Shown: positions 46,219-59,300 of the stretch, one piece after another
How the letters are laid out: the number at the start of each line of letters is the position of its first letter
Numbering within the stretch: position 1 is the first letter of the stretch
From: Malurus cyaneus samueli
Taxonomy: Eukaryota > Chordata > Aves > Passeriformes > Maluridae
NCBI GenBank assembly: GCA_009741485.1
Contig: CM019220.1
Location: 27,903,048 to 27,967,047 of the forward strand
Reading direction: 5' to 3'
DNA: 64,000 bases
Notes under the pieces: model-generated
Databases searched by the model: none
Told to the model about the DNA's origin: nothing
What the model saw: the letters and a program-made list of their open reading frames with translations, nothing else
Program-made: the position numbers and the translations under genes

Positions 46219-49199
46219 TTTGGTGCCCACATCCCAATGTTTATAGTACTATAGAAGTGATGCTCATTCTGTAATAATTATGTGTAAATGCATTAAAGGT
46301 TGAAATTCATTAAACTGGAATATGAGGGAAAAAATGCCTGAAGGGAACTGCCTGCTAAACAATACAAACATTAACAAATATTTTCTTTCAAGTGAAGAAA
46401 ACAGATTTTTGGCTAAAATGATGCTTAAGGAAAATTATTCCACTATAATGGGATGCTGGTGAAATGAGAAAAAAAAACAAACCAGAAAATGTGAGAACCA
46501 TGGGGGCTGGTCAGAAATGAGTGATTTAAGGTTAAAATGGCCAGATCCCAGCATCAGTTGCACCCATCTGGGCAGTCTTGTGTCTTCTTGAGGATTAAGA
46601 AACTTTCAGGGAAAAGTACCCTTTTTTTCTTTTTTTGGGACATTAACTTCAAGTGCTATAAATACAATAGATGTACAAAATAACTGTTAAGGAATCTTTA
46701 TATCAAATATAAAAGCATATTTTTCTTGGATGCAATTTTTTCTTGATATAGTTTCTTAAGCTACTTTAAGTTCTCACAAAACTTTGCATATAACATATAT
46801 TCAATATATTTCTGAGAAGTTTGGTATTTGGTTTCTGTGTGAGAATGGGATAGACACTTTGGTGCCTTAGGTGAGGTAATGTGCTATTAGATCATTTCGA
46901 TGCAAATTTGGAATTGAGAAATATTATAATATATTTTCAATTATAAATTGAGAAAACATACTTCAGGGCCTCTTGTGTTTAATGCACTGTCTAGGATTTT
47001 CTGGACCAGATTGCTCCTGAATTGTTTGGTGGTAATAGGGTGTGTTGCATATGAAATAGGTTTATAATAAAAGCAGGAAATTGATTGTGTCCAGCTGGGA
47101 TCTTAGAGCATTGATCCATCTTTTGTGGGTGTGAACTTGTTTGTGACAAATGTCAAAGTTTATCACTGCTTTGATTTCAAAACTGTTATTTCTGCCTGGC
47201 AAGTGCTTCCCTGTTGTCATTCTGAATCCGCACGAAGGGACCACTCTGAGTGCAGCTGAAATGAAAAAAAAAAAAGCTGTTTTTGTGCCCGTGGTCAGTG
47301 GGTATTAGTGGGTTACATGTCCTGCCTTGCTGATTCTCTCACCCTTGTTAATTAAAGGAAGGGCACAGGCCAACCTCACCAATTGTGAGGGCTTTTTTCC
47401 TTCCTTTCATGTTCTCTAGCTGACAAAATGTTCATTACTCATCTGCTGAGCTTTTGTTGCAAAAGTCCTCTTGTGACTTCCCTGCTTACATCTTTAGCAA
47501 CTGAAGGGTTAGGGCAAGGTGTTCAGAAATGTGCAAATTCCTTGTAAGACAGGCTAAAAATCTGTCTCCAGTAGTGAGGCTGTTGTGAGGGAGATCGTGT
47601 TGTAGCCAGGCTTTTGGAGATTAGCCATAAATGTGAGATGGTCTAGTGTTTTCCACTGTTTTTCCATTAGTGTTTCCTAGCAGAAATATTACAGCCCTGG
47701 AGGGTGCTGAGTGTAAGTGCTGCAAGTATTGATTAGTTAACGATGAAAAGCAGTTCTGATTGAAGTTGTGGCTTGTATTACTAATTCATTATCTACCACC
47801 AGTGTGGATTTAAGAGAATGTGAGCCTCGCATGATTACCCCGTTAGCATCTCACCTCTGCAGCAATTTTTTCCTTGTCGTAAAACTGCAAAGCTTCTAAC
47901 ACAGATCACTCCTGCCTTTCATATCCGTGTTTCCTGGTCCAAAATACTCTGAAATGAGCTGCAATCTGTTATTGTGTCTATCTGGGTGGTGTAAATTGCA
48001 GGTGTGACAGGGGCATGGCAGAAGGGAACCAGATGTGCAGAGAATGTGAGAGAACTCGAGTCGAGCGCACGTGTGCTGAGCTGTGTGCTGGGCTTCACAC
48101 ACACAGATTTTGGCTATGAACAGCCTGTATCAAATGCCTCAGAGCTGCTGCAGGTGTGGTTTGACTACAGAACAGTTGTAAAAGGTCAGGCAGGCACAGG
48201 ATTTAACATCTCTACATCACACAATTGCTGGCTCCCTGTCGAAGGCCCGGCTGGGTCACCGAACGCGTGTGCTGTGCTGGGTGTTAATGACAACGGAGCT
48301 GCTGGGCTCCCTTCCCCACATTTGCATGTGGAACTCGACTGGAAGAAGATATTGGAATAATGAAAGGCATTAGCAGTATAGTTAGTTGCTCTGTAATGAT
48401 AATTAAAAGGTGTTAAAGCTGGGTAATGTATTCTGGAGATTGCTGGCACGTCCGTCCTTCGGTGTGAACTGCACGGGTGTGGAAAGGAAAAGGGATGGGA
48501 GGACAGAATATGAAGCATCCCCTGGGTGTGATTGATGAGGAATCAGACATATGAAAAATGAAGAATAGCTGTTTGTTTAGGGAGGAAAAAACCCCAGATT
48601 TTCTTGAATGTCTCAGGTGAGAGAAAGAAGTCTAAGTATAGGCAGTCAGAGCACAGGCAACTGATAGTGTGTAGAAACAAACAAAATCACAAAACCCCAA
48701 AGTGAATAAACAAAACCAGCAGCAAAACCAACTCCAAACCACACAACAATGAGAACTGAAAGCCCGTAAAGTTTGGGAAAGAACTTGGCAAAACTGGGAG
48801 AACAAAGCACGCCTGGCAGTGTCCCAGAAGATCTTGGCAACATCTGTGGTTTTTACTGGAGAAACTGAACTGTTTGTTTGTTAATTAGGAAATACGCTAT
48901 GTTGCTATGAGAAAATTGAAATTTGGATAATAAATCTGTTATGAGGATTGCCATTCACTTTTCCTAGAGAAATATTCCTGTTCAAACGTGAGATTCCTGA
49001 GGAATATTTTGGTCATCAGCGCATTTGGTACTTGTGTGTAACAGCTGGGAAATAGCAGATTACCAAGTGTCTTGAAAAAACACTTTTTTCTTTACAAAAA
49101 CATTCGTTTTTCTAGCTGGGCATTAAATATTCCTGGCCACAGATACCTTTTACTTCAAGAGAATTCCAATTTGAGAGGAAACACTGCTGGTCTTTCAAA

Positions 49200-49264
49200 G
49201 GCTAAAAATCATCTTGGCAAAGGTTGAGGATTAAGAGGTAGGGCTAAAAATTATCTTGGCGAAG
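49200..49264. repeat. Imperfect direct repeat, 42-bp period
   Basis: A 23-base unit beginning ggctaaaaatcatcttggca (49200-49222) recurs at 49242-49264 with two substitutions. This suggests a partial tandem duplication of about 42 bp. Confidence 0.75.
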
Positions 49265-52200
49265 ATCCTAGATACAAAAAACTCTTTAATTTAACTAAAC
49301 CACTGAAATCAAGGGTTGATGGCAGCACAGGGAAGCTCTCAAACCCTTTATTTTGTTCTTCAGAAATGCTGCTTGAGTTTTTGGCTTGCTGGAGGAGAAA
49401 TGTCCCATCCACCATCAGCTCCTTCATGAGAATGTAAACCCATAACAAACTAACAGTTAAAAAAAAAATCCCTGGATTTTTGCAACAAACCCTTTCACAT
49501 ACAGGAGGATCAGATCCTTTGTTAGACCAGGTGTATTATTTCTTAGCAGTCGGGATAATCTGATACATTTCGAACTGACAGAGCCTGAAGGTGTAGTCAG
49601 AACGTGCCAGTGATTTATTTCCCTGCTGATTTTCAGCTCCAGTGGAAGGCAGAGATAAAATGCAAAAATATAACAGCTCAGAAATAACTCTTATGTGACT
49701 ATATCCAGGCCTTTCCTCTTTAAATATTCAGAGTAAATGTAAATATATTCATAGCATTGTGTATTCCACCTTTAGAAATGCATTTGCAGTGTGTCAATGT
49801 GTTATAAAAATAATGGAAAATACTATTTTCTAATAAAAAACCTCACAAAAATTGAAGGCAGCAAGGCTAGCAGAAGTTGTCCCAAAGAGGATGTATCGCT
49901 CCCTGTATTCTCTATTTGAAATTCAAATTGTAATTACAGCATTGTACTTTGAGATTGCTCCAACAGTGATTTAGATTCTTTCCAGCAATGGTTCCTCTGT
50001 GGTGATGGGGCACTGCTGGTGACACATAAATACCTTTGACAGAAATGGTTAGCTGCCTTAATCCTGCACGGGGACTGCTCAGGGAGATGCTGTAATTGCT
50101 TGAAAAGGTTGTTTAAAAAAGTAAAAAAAATCACTGGTTTGTTTATGCTGTGCACCCAGGACTTTAATTTCAGGGGTATGAAACTGTACAGGGAAGTGGC
50201 AGGAATGTGAATAGGATCTGGAAGCTCCCATACACACAGCATTGCTGGGGGTGTGTAGGAATTTGGGATATTACCATCTGTGTTGTGTTGGCAGCTGCTG
50301 GGATCATATATAAAATAACTAAAATTATATATAAATATAATTTACATAAATTTATATATATAAATTCATATACATTCTGGATGTAATTTAAAATTATATC
50401 TATCTCTCTAGATGTAATTTTCTTCCAGAACATCTCTAAATCTCTAAACCTTTTCACTGCAAGCAAACGGAGAAAACCATTGCAATTAAAAATATAACCT
50501 TCAAAATATGGACATGCTTGGATTGATGTCAGAGACTTTACATTTGCTTAAAGGGAATTTATTTAAAAGTTAGCATATCTATGAACAATTGTGTGGTACT
50601 GAGAGCTATAATATAAAATCCTGCAAGTCAGACTGTCAAAACCAAAGTTATTTTTATGAGGAGTTTCATGGAAAAGCTGAGATAATATAGCATATCAATA
50701 ATTTACATTGGACATTTTGATTTGTATTTATTAATAAATGCAGCTTGCATATGTAGCTTCCAGAGTAATTAAATTGTAATATTGAAGGAATGGAAAAGGT
50801 GATAGGCCTTGGGCTGAGAGCAAGGGGAACATGTCATGTAAGCTTGAAATATTGCAAGTCTTCCAGAACCCATTAACTATAAACAATATAGGCATTTTTA
50901 TTGCATTTTAAAGAATAGAAATACCCGACCTTGAAAAACAATATATAACTTTGTGGGGGAAAAACCAAAACTATACATTGGAAATTGTTACAGCTCCACA
51001 GGGGAGCAGATGTATGTGTAATCTTTTCTATATCTTAGATAAATATTCTTCACACTTCCCATTCTATTTCTGTTGTTCTAATGTACCCTACACTGTCACA
51101 CTGCTTTTGTTTCATTCTGTGGGTTTGGGTTAAACCTTGTTTTTTTTAAACTATGCTTGATGGATTCCATGTATGAGTACGTGGGGTCTTCCTGCTTGGG
51201 AACAAACCTTGTCTGGAGCTTTGGAAAGGCTCTGTGGCACCCAAACCTCTGCATCCTGAGCAGGGAAATGCAGAATTCCCTTCCTTCCTAAGGTGTTTCA
51301 TTCCTGTAGAAAACCCCTCTCAATCTGGTGTGATGAAAAGCTGAAGAGCTGACTCATTTCATTAACACAGAGGCTGCAATCGCTGGCACTGCACAAACGG
51401 GATGCACTCCATGGAATCAGTGAGGCTCTGCTACAGGTGCATAAAAACACAGCTTTAAAATTAGTCTCATAATCACAGGAAAGCTTTGTAAGTGTCTTCA
51501 TAAGGCAAGATTCAAACAGTTTTACAATAAAGCCAAAGAGCATCAATACAGGTATTTTAAAACTTGGGGTTTAGTACAAAACCAGGTTGAGTGCCTGTGC
51601 AGAACAATTTTATTTCTTCTTAACCATAGCCTTATTCCTTTGCAATGGTGTTTTTTAAATTAGTAATTTGGTGTGAGTTGATTGTAGTGATAATCCTACC
51701 CACAATTAACTTATTTGGCAGTTTAAATATAAACTCAGTTCTGCAGAGATGTGATAACCAGGAATCAACAGTGGTTTGTGATGTGGCTTGGATTTTTGTC
51801 GCAAAGTACTTCAAAGATTCCAGTAAAAATCCCAAGCATGCCTTAGTCCACCTTTTAAGAAAAGTAGACAGAAAAATAAGCATCTCTGTAAGACTGCAAA
51901 GCAGATAAAACTGGCTGTTATTTCTCCTCCAAATCCTAACTTGTTGATCACCTTCTCCCAAGAATGGGATTTGAAGGACAAATAGTCAAAATTCAAACAA
52001 ATCTTCCACATACTCATAATGTTTATAAAATATAAGTGCAAACACACACACATGGACACAGATTTGGTCTTTCCACTCTGGATGGGAGCTTTTGGTGAAG
52101 AACAAACTCAGGGTGAGTTGTCTCCCTTCCCTAAGATTATAAATCACCTTGGAAAGCTGCAGGGAAAGTTGGAGGGCTGACTCAATTGCACCATCCAAAA

Positions 52201-52799
52201 AGACTCCGTTTCACGAGTGTTCTTCTTTCTTTTTTTTGCCTTTTTGATTTTTTTTTATTTTTTTTTTAATGGAACATCAACAACAGTTCAGCGGAGCTCA
52301 AAATTAAAGCTCAGGAATGATCGGTTAAATCTCGAAAAATTGCAGGGGGGAAATAGAGTGAGAAATTAGTTTCTTAATATTGACATGATACTGCAATCTT
52401 CATTATAAATAAGATTGTCAGCTGATATCGCTCTGGTTTTACATATGGATTTCTTATGTCTGAGTGAGTCATGAAAATTTCCTCATAGTCCAGCAAAATC
52501 TCTACAGATCTGTCCGAAACGGGTTAATATTCATTAAAAAAGGGCTTCTTGAAGGAATGGAGATGTCGGCACTGCTGCTACCTGTGATGCCTGAAAACCT
52601 TTCTGCAGATGACTCCGTTGTTAATGAACTGAAATGACTGTGTGTTCTCCAAGGGAATTAATGAAAACTTCCAGAACTTTCCCCAGGAAGTTCCAGCAGC
52701 AAATGCTACATTTGAAGTTGGAATTGTCATTGGCTTTTTATAATTTCTTCTCTTAAGCCACTGGAAAGATGTTGAGGACTTGACTCCAAAAGGAATTAT

Positions 52800-52860
52800 T
52801 TTGTGTATATATGCACATATATATTTATATGTCACACACATATATATATATTAAGTATAC
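52800..52860. repeat. AT/CA-rich microsatellite-like tract
   Basis: This is an interrupted alternating purine-pyrimidine run made of tatata, cacata and similar units. It is a simple repeat with no gene. Confidence 0.7.
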
Positions 52861-53027
52861 ATAGCATATTATTACCTTTTTTTTTTTAATTTAAATGCAT
52901 GATTAGTTTTTGTGATTTTGCAGGGAAGATATTATGGCTGAAATTAAATGCGAAATTCCAAAATAAATGTGTGAAAACTTCACAGCAGCTAAGTCCCCTC
53001 TTGTTCCAGGCTATTGCCAAGACAATC

Positions 53028-53050
53028 CCTTCAGGAATATTCCCTGAAGG
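53028..53050. repeat. Near-perfect 23-bp palindrome
   Basis: Arms ccttcagg (53028-53035) and cctgaagg (53043-53050) flank aatattc. It could form a hairpin or be a two-fold symmetric binding site. It lies in non-coding DNA. Confidence 0.75.
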
Positions 53051-53444
53051 ACAAATATTTTACAATTATGACAAATACCTAAACAGCTAGTAAGTTATTT
53101 TCTGCTTTGTCTTTCTTTACCTCATAATGCAAAAAAAATACTGATATTCTCTCCCTAGGTGGACTAGGAACAAACTGGGATTCTGTGCAGGAATGATTTT
53201 TATTTTCTTTGGTGCATGCAGTGGTGCCTGATCAGATTATTGCCTTTCCCTGCCTGATGCAGAGAAACAAGGGCAGGATATGGAAAGAAGTCGAAGTAAT
53301 TATTAAACTTGCCATGAAAATTCCGTGCAATTCTCAGCTGTGTGCTTGTGTCAATTCTTGAAATAGATGTTTCTGATTTAAGGTGGTTTGCAGGGGGATC
53401 AGACCACTGTGATTATAGGAGCTGGTTATGAAATGAGCTTAGAT

Positions 53445-53514
53445 GTGAAGAAAAGGTGTAATTCCTTAGCGAAGAAAATGTGTAATTTCTTAGTGAAGAA
53501 AATGTGTAATTCCT
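53445..53514. repeat. Three-copy 24-bp minisatellite
   Basis: The unit gtgaagaaaatgtgtaattt followed by ctta is repeated at 53445-53468, 53469-53492 and 53493-53514 (the last copy short by two bases), with only a few substitutions between copies. It is the only clear minisatellite in the window. Confidence 0.9.
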
Positions 53515-53875
53515 GCCCCTTGATCCTGGCAAAACAACATTGACCCTCTGCTAATTGAGAGTGAGTCACAGGAAAAGTTCCCGAAAAGTTTCTGAATTCT
53601 CCCCGAGATGTTCCAACAGGAACAACAGCTCTCTAAATTGAATTTTGACACTTTTCAGTCAAACAAACTTCATTTCAGTGCAGGAGTCCCCTGAGTGTCA
53701 CAGAGCCCTGTCTCAGTGTTCATTCACTCACACAAATGCTGTCTCTCTCATTTCAGGCTGTTTTCCTATCCCAAAGTACAGTTTCAGTGTGTAAAAAGCA
53801 CCTTCTGTCTGTGCTGTGTGTTTTCTGTCTGTTATTTGTGTCTCTTGAACTTTCTGAGTAATTGAGAATTGCAAA

Positions 53876-53920
53876 ATATCAGAATGGTTGAGACTGAAGG
53901 CCCATCTTGTCCAACCCCCT
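53876..53920 (-). mobile_element. CR1 LINE 3' tail, minus orientation
   Basis: The + strand reads atatcagaatggttgagact then gaaggcccatcttgtccaac and cccct. This is the reverse complement of a CR1 3' end (gttggac...tcttcaaccattctga), comparable to the familiar avian phrase agaatggtttgggttggaag. Only about 45 bp remain. Confidence 0.75.
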
Positions 53921-55051
53921 AATTAAACTTTTTGAAATGTTTCTTCACATAGAGTTGGCAATGTTTTATTTTCCCCTCTGCACAGAACTCCCTTCAGTTT
54001 GTCTGTCTCTGTCTGGGCAGCATCAGGTGCAATATGGAAAATTTGGGCTCGGTGGAAGTTGTCAATGGCAGACATTTAATTAGCTGTGTTGTCCACAGAA
54101 TAAAGTCTTTATTAATAGGGTGTAAAATCACAATAACATTCTTTGCTGTCATATCCATTTACAAGTTTATAAATACTTAGCTGTCAGTTCTCAGCCTTAG
54201 GTCCTTTGCTTGCACACTTGCAGAACTTCTTCCTTTTTCTCAAATATTATTTCCAGTAGACCTCCTCTCAGGCCACAGCATTCCCAATGTGCTAACTGGA
54301 GAGGGTTACCCCTAATTTGATTAGTAATTAACTAATTTACCCGTTCAGTGGTTTGTTGGGGATTTTTGTCCCCCCTTTTCCTAATACTTAAATGTTTTGT
54401 ACCTAAAAGCTAAATTTCTTCCACATTTTTTGAACAAGACTTTTTCTACCTCTGATTGTGCAGCTCTAATCTTTTATTTAGAATAGCTGCCATGAAAAAA
54501 AAATTGAGCTCTTTATTCCAGATATTTGCTGGCTTCTTCTTGGTTTGGGTAGAAGGATATTTCCCATTGTTAGGATAAAATGAGTGATGGACAGTGAGTG
54601 ATCCTCATATTTTTCTGGTTTTACATCCCAGAACTGGCTCAGGAGGGGGGTTATGGAGCTGGAAGTGGTTTTGTGACTTCACTTTTAGCGACAGAGAGTG
54701 GGTCTATTACTACTAAAATTGATTATTGCAATTATTTTGGTGACAGAGTAATGGGCATGTAGAGATGTAAACTGATTTAGTTCCCAAGTATCTTGTCTTT
54801 GGAATAACACTTTTCCATCTGCATACCATTGGCTTTTTGTTTTTCCCCAGAAAACCTTATATTATTCCTCTATTTTCAAGTCCGTTGATTATTTTTCTAT
54901 TTCAATATTTGCAGTTTAGTGGAAATTCCTTCCAATTTAGTCTGCAGGCTCCAAGAGATCCATATTGAAGACACCAGCCAGTTGTGTGAAGCTACATTAG
55001 ACCTGCTGCTGTTACATTAATGAACTTTCCTGGCATTAATTAACATTTTTG

Positions 55052-55130
55052 GCATCCCTGCCCACCTGGAACTACAAGATCTTTGGTCACCTCCAATCCA
55101 AATCGTTCAGTGGTTCTAGGATTTATGATA
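55052..55130 (+). mobile_element. CR1 LINE 3' end, degraded
   Basis: The segment contains catccctgcccacctggaac, then tacaagatctttggtcacct, ccaatccaaatcgttcagtg and gttctagg. It parallels the CR1 series (tccctgcccatgg, gaactagatgatctttaaggtc, ccaacccaaaccattctatg). It is in + orientation, short and diverged. Confidence 0.75.
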
Positions 55131-56276
55131 CTGAAATATTAAAGGTCTTTTTAACAAGTCTTTTACAATTTTCTTCCAAACTAGAAGATGATTGCAGAAA
55201 ACTTGTAATTTGAAACACACCCCTAACAAAAATCAGGTAATTTTCCAGACAAAATAATAGAGAGGAAGAAGTATTACCTCACAAAGAAGTATAACTTCTT
55301 CTGAAATTCAAATCCCTTTTATTTCTTCTGAAAATTGTGCCTTCTAGCAACAGAAATGGTAACTTTTTCAGTGAGACTTCACCTTTTAGAAAAAATAGCT
55401 TTAAAGTTCAGTTTTAAATCACCACAAATCTGAAGCCTGGCACTCAAAGATGACATGGTCCAAGCAGACCATGTCCATCCCCATGCTTTTTATCTCTGTG
55501 TTTTATCCTTAAGAAAAGTGGTCAGAGGAAATATTTATTTTTATTAAACAATAGAAATAAGGAATAATACTAAAATCAATTCACTGCTGCTGGTTTTGTA
55601 CTATGTAGTGGAACACTGTTGACTCTGTGGGTGCATCTAAAAGGCCTTTCATATCTAAAGATTGGCTCCAGGCAAAGGTGAAAACAAGAGAAACACAGCA
55701 AAAGGAAATGATGAGTCTGTTTTCTGAGAGGAGGAGGAGGGAAAAAGAGATTTTTCCTTATTAAGCTTAGTAGGGTTGGGCAGGAAAGGACTATTGTCAG
55801 AAAAGGTGACATTTCATCCTCCTGGCTTAGTTTTACTCAGAGTGTTTTTATCTCTTCAGTAGTGCAAGTCAATGCCAAAGAGGATTGAATCCATCAGGTT
55901 CATGATCCTGCAGGTGGGGTCTTCTGTGTGTCACCAGCTTTGAAATACAGAAATGAAAATGAAAAAAAAATGAAATGCTTAATCTCAGGGGTCAGCCTGG
56001 GCTTTGCCATCAGCCTTGTTCACTTCTTGATGTGCATTAAACATTGTTCTGGGCTCACAGTCTGCCACCTGAGGGAAAACTCCCTCTGATGCCAGGAATG
56101 TTTGTCCCTGAGATTGGGAATCTGACCCTTGTCAGGAAAAAATCCACTGGCCTGTCCTTGAGAAGGTCGTGTCTCACAATTGGTGCTGGGCATCTCTAAC
56201 TACTGCTTAGATATTCCCTTTGTTTATAGGGCAGGTTTGGGAGATGTTTTGGTTGGTTATTTTTTTTTTTGGTGGG

Positions 56277-56303
56277 TTTTTTTTTTTTTTTTTTTTTTTT
56301 TTT
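56277..56303. repeat. T27 homopolymer in T-rich tract
   Basis: 27 consecutive T lie directly downstream of T11 (56260-56270) and ggtggg. No retroposon body is seen. Confidence 0.8.
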
Positions 56304-59300
56304 GTTTTGTTGGTTATTGTTTTTAGCAAATCAATCCTGAGATAATAATAGGTCGCCCATTAAATATTCATTGTCTACTGCTGCCTTTCTTTTAGAGGAT
56401 TTCTCTATATATCAAAGACCCCTTTCTTCAAGATTGTGTCTTTAAAAATAACTTTCAGTCTATAAAATGAAGGGTTTAAAAAGGATGCATGGGGTGATCA
56501 ATGCTACTTTGCTTGCTAAGAAGTAATATCTTATATTCTGGGAGAGATTTCCACATTAATATTGGATGCCTGTAAAAGGATGTGACATTACAAAGCACAG
56601 AATTAAAATATCTATTTTATACTGCCATTCATCTTAAAATGTCTCAGCTGAAGCACGTTGTATTTTAAAAGAAATTAATAAGTTACAGATTTATTCCATC
56701 TGAAATGTCTGTGTGTTATTATTTCCTCTCTAGCTGTTGTTTGAGGTCCCAACTGAAATGAAGGTTTTAACAGATACTGAATTACTCATAATAAGAGATA
56801 GTACATGCCCAGTAAAATTTACAATAGACTTCAGAGAAAATGTACAAAAGGTCAGAGAAATGAAGTGCTGTTATCTCAGTTTAATGAATAGAGAGACAAA
56901 GCACAAAGAACACAAATAATTTCCTCACAATCACTCAGGAAGCCTTCACCAGGAATGAGAATGACACTTGCATCTTAAAAGACCTGAATGGCTTGATTAG
57001 AAAAAAAAAAATTAAATTTCCCCTTTCTTTTTTATTAAATGGAATTGTTTGTTGAAGTACTTTGTAATTGTTACATGAAAGAAGCTGTAGAAATCATAAT
57101 GGTCATAATTAGGTAACTTTAAAAGCAATTTAGCTTGGCTCAGGGATAACACTGGAAGGTGAGCCTTCCTCTGGAGGAATATCAGAAGCCAGTGGTGACT
57201 GCAGGGTGATGCAAATGGGTTTTCCTGTGCAACTGGGCAGCAGTGACAGAGGTAAATTATAAAAAGTTGTGGGTTTGGTTTTGGTGAGGGCTCTTGTGCA
57301 CTGTTGTCAAACAAGAGTAAATTTCCAGTTTTGTAACTTTTAGATTTCTCTAAAAATATGAAGAGAATGAGAACTCTGAAGGCACCAAGTTAACGTGTCT
57401 GGTGGGTGGATGTAGGTAAAAGTGAATTTTAAGGGATTAGTGGCACACACTTTGAGATTTGATTATAATTCATAAACTGTACTGAGCTGGGTTTTTGCAT
57501 TTCATCTCCAGGTATTTTTGTGATAGGACAATTCTGGTAGCAAATATCAGATGGTGGTGGCAGTCTGACTTACTTTGGTGATTGTGTTGCTCTGTGCCAT
57601 GTTCTGTCAAAGGTAATGAATGTTCCCAAATATAAAAATGGGTGTTAAATCGAGTCCTGTGTCCTTGTTCTGCCACAGTATTTGAATGGTAGAAAACTTG
57701 GTGGTGATTTGGGTTTTGTTTGTGCTCAGAGGTTGCCAGCACAATCCCAGCAGGGCCACTGCACATCTGAGCTGCTCATCCTCTGTGTGCAGGAGTGAGG
57801 AGGGGAGCAGAGATATCCTCCATCTCCTTAATTCCTGCAGAGCACCAATTTACAGAAGGTTCTAAAAGGTGAAATTATTCAGGTGTTGTTTTATGTTTTC
57901 CCATTTTTCTTCTCTTCAATGCTCCAGGGAGGTGTCCAACATGTTGACTGCTATGCAAAAACAAACCCATTCCATTTGAGCACAAACATTTTCTGTTCAG
58001 CATGAGTGGCGTGGCAACGAAATGAGGAGATTTTTATGGTGGAGCAATCAGACACTTGGTCCTGACTTTTCCAAAGGCATTGAACATGGAGTCCAAGGAG
58101 ATGATAGATACTCCTAGTGGGAAAATTGGCTTTGCCTTTCTCTTTTGTTACCAGGAACAAGAAATGAGGGAGATGTTAACGCATCTGCCAAGAGTGTGAC
58201 ATTTCAACCTCGAAGAAAGGATGTGGCTGAGAGGGGTGGGACAAAACGCTGTGTGCTGAAATACCTGCTGGTGGCAGCCAGTGCTTCCCCTTGAAGAGGG
58301 GAGCTCAGGAAACCCATTTGCACTGTCAACAAAACCATTCTGTAGTGATTTTCTGTAGTAACACTTCCCCAAGCCCAGCTAGTCCTGTGTGGAGCTCCTC
58401 CTTCTGAAAAATGTAAAGGCTGTCAAGTGGTTTTGTGACACTAATGCATGATGGTAGGAAAGTGTTTAGTGAAGTACTTAGGTACTTAAAATACACAAAA
58501 CACTCCTGGAAATAAAGGCAGTGTTTGATAAAGGCAGGAATGGCTTTTTTTACTCCTTGCTGAGCGATGCAAACAGATCTGTTGTGTTTTGAACAGGGTG
58601 GATTTTCTTGCTGTCTTTTGGACAGTATCCACAGGTAAGGGATGCAGCCCTGGACAGTGACTGAAAACATCTAACACCTCTGAATTTCAGAGGTTTCCTA
58701 AATGATGCAAATCATGGATTGGAGTCAATAAGGGTTGGGTTTTTCCTGCCTTTGCTATGTTATTCCATTCTCATAATTGTTTGTAAAAGCATAAATTATC
58801 TAAGCTATCCATGCAGTACTTTCCATAAAATTCACTCTTAGAATTTGCTTCTCACTCTGTTCTTGTTTCTGGGCCAGGTGAAGTAGTGGCAAGTACCAGT
58901 TTATCATTTCTCTCAGTGCATCCAGCCAAAAGCAGTTTTCTGTATTATGAAGGGAAAACACCATTATTAAACCTTAAAACCACCCCTTGCCCCATTAAGT
59001 GCTCAGAGGAAATTAGTTCAGTCTTTCAGCTGAATCCAGGGATTCCTGCTTTGATTTCCTCATGGCGTCACGGGGAGCTGGCTATATAAAATATATAAAA
59101 TAATGTAATAATATATAAAATCAATTATAGAAATAATAAATAATATGAAATTCAAAAATTAATCAAGAGAAAATGCGCAGATGTCCACGTACATATGTGC
59201 CCTGAAAAGGGATCACGCAGAATTCCTTACTGAGCATTATCTGGGTTTCATGATTCAATTAATGGTATTGCACAGACAAATTGAGGGCACCAGAAGGATC

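Larger units (their letters stand above)
42928..53444. other. Intergenic sequence, no gene seen
   Basis: This is AT-rich desert containing long T runs (43432-43447 and 43464-43503), a 12-bp hairpin at 44201-44228, (GGT)6 at 46201-46218, a 42-bp-period repeat at 49200-49264, and AT-rich microsatellite-like stretches at about 50305-50400 and 52800-52860. ORFs are at most 118 codons and unrecognised. A near-palindrome lies at 53028-53050. Confidence 0.65.

Noticed and set aside
56737..56919. Possible orphan exon (ORF beginning MFEVPTEMKVLTDTELL) after an acceptor-like ttcctctctag
   Set aside because: It looks more protein-like than its neighbours, but I recognise no homologue, see no convincing donor or partner exon, and isolated 60-codon ORFs are expected by chance.
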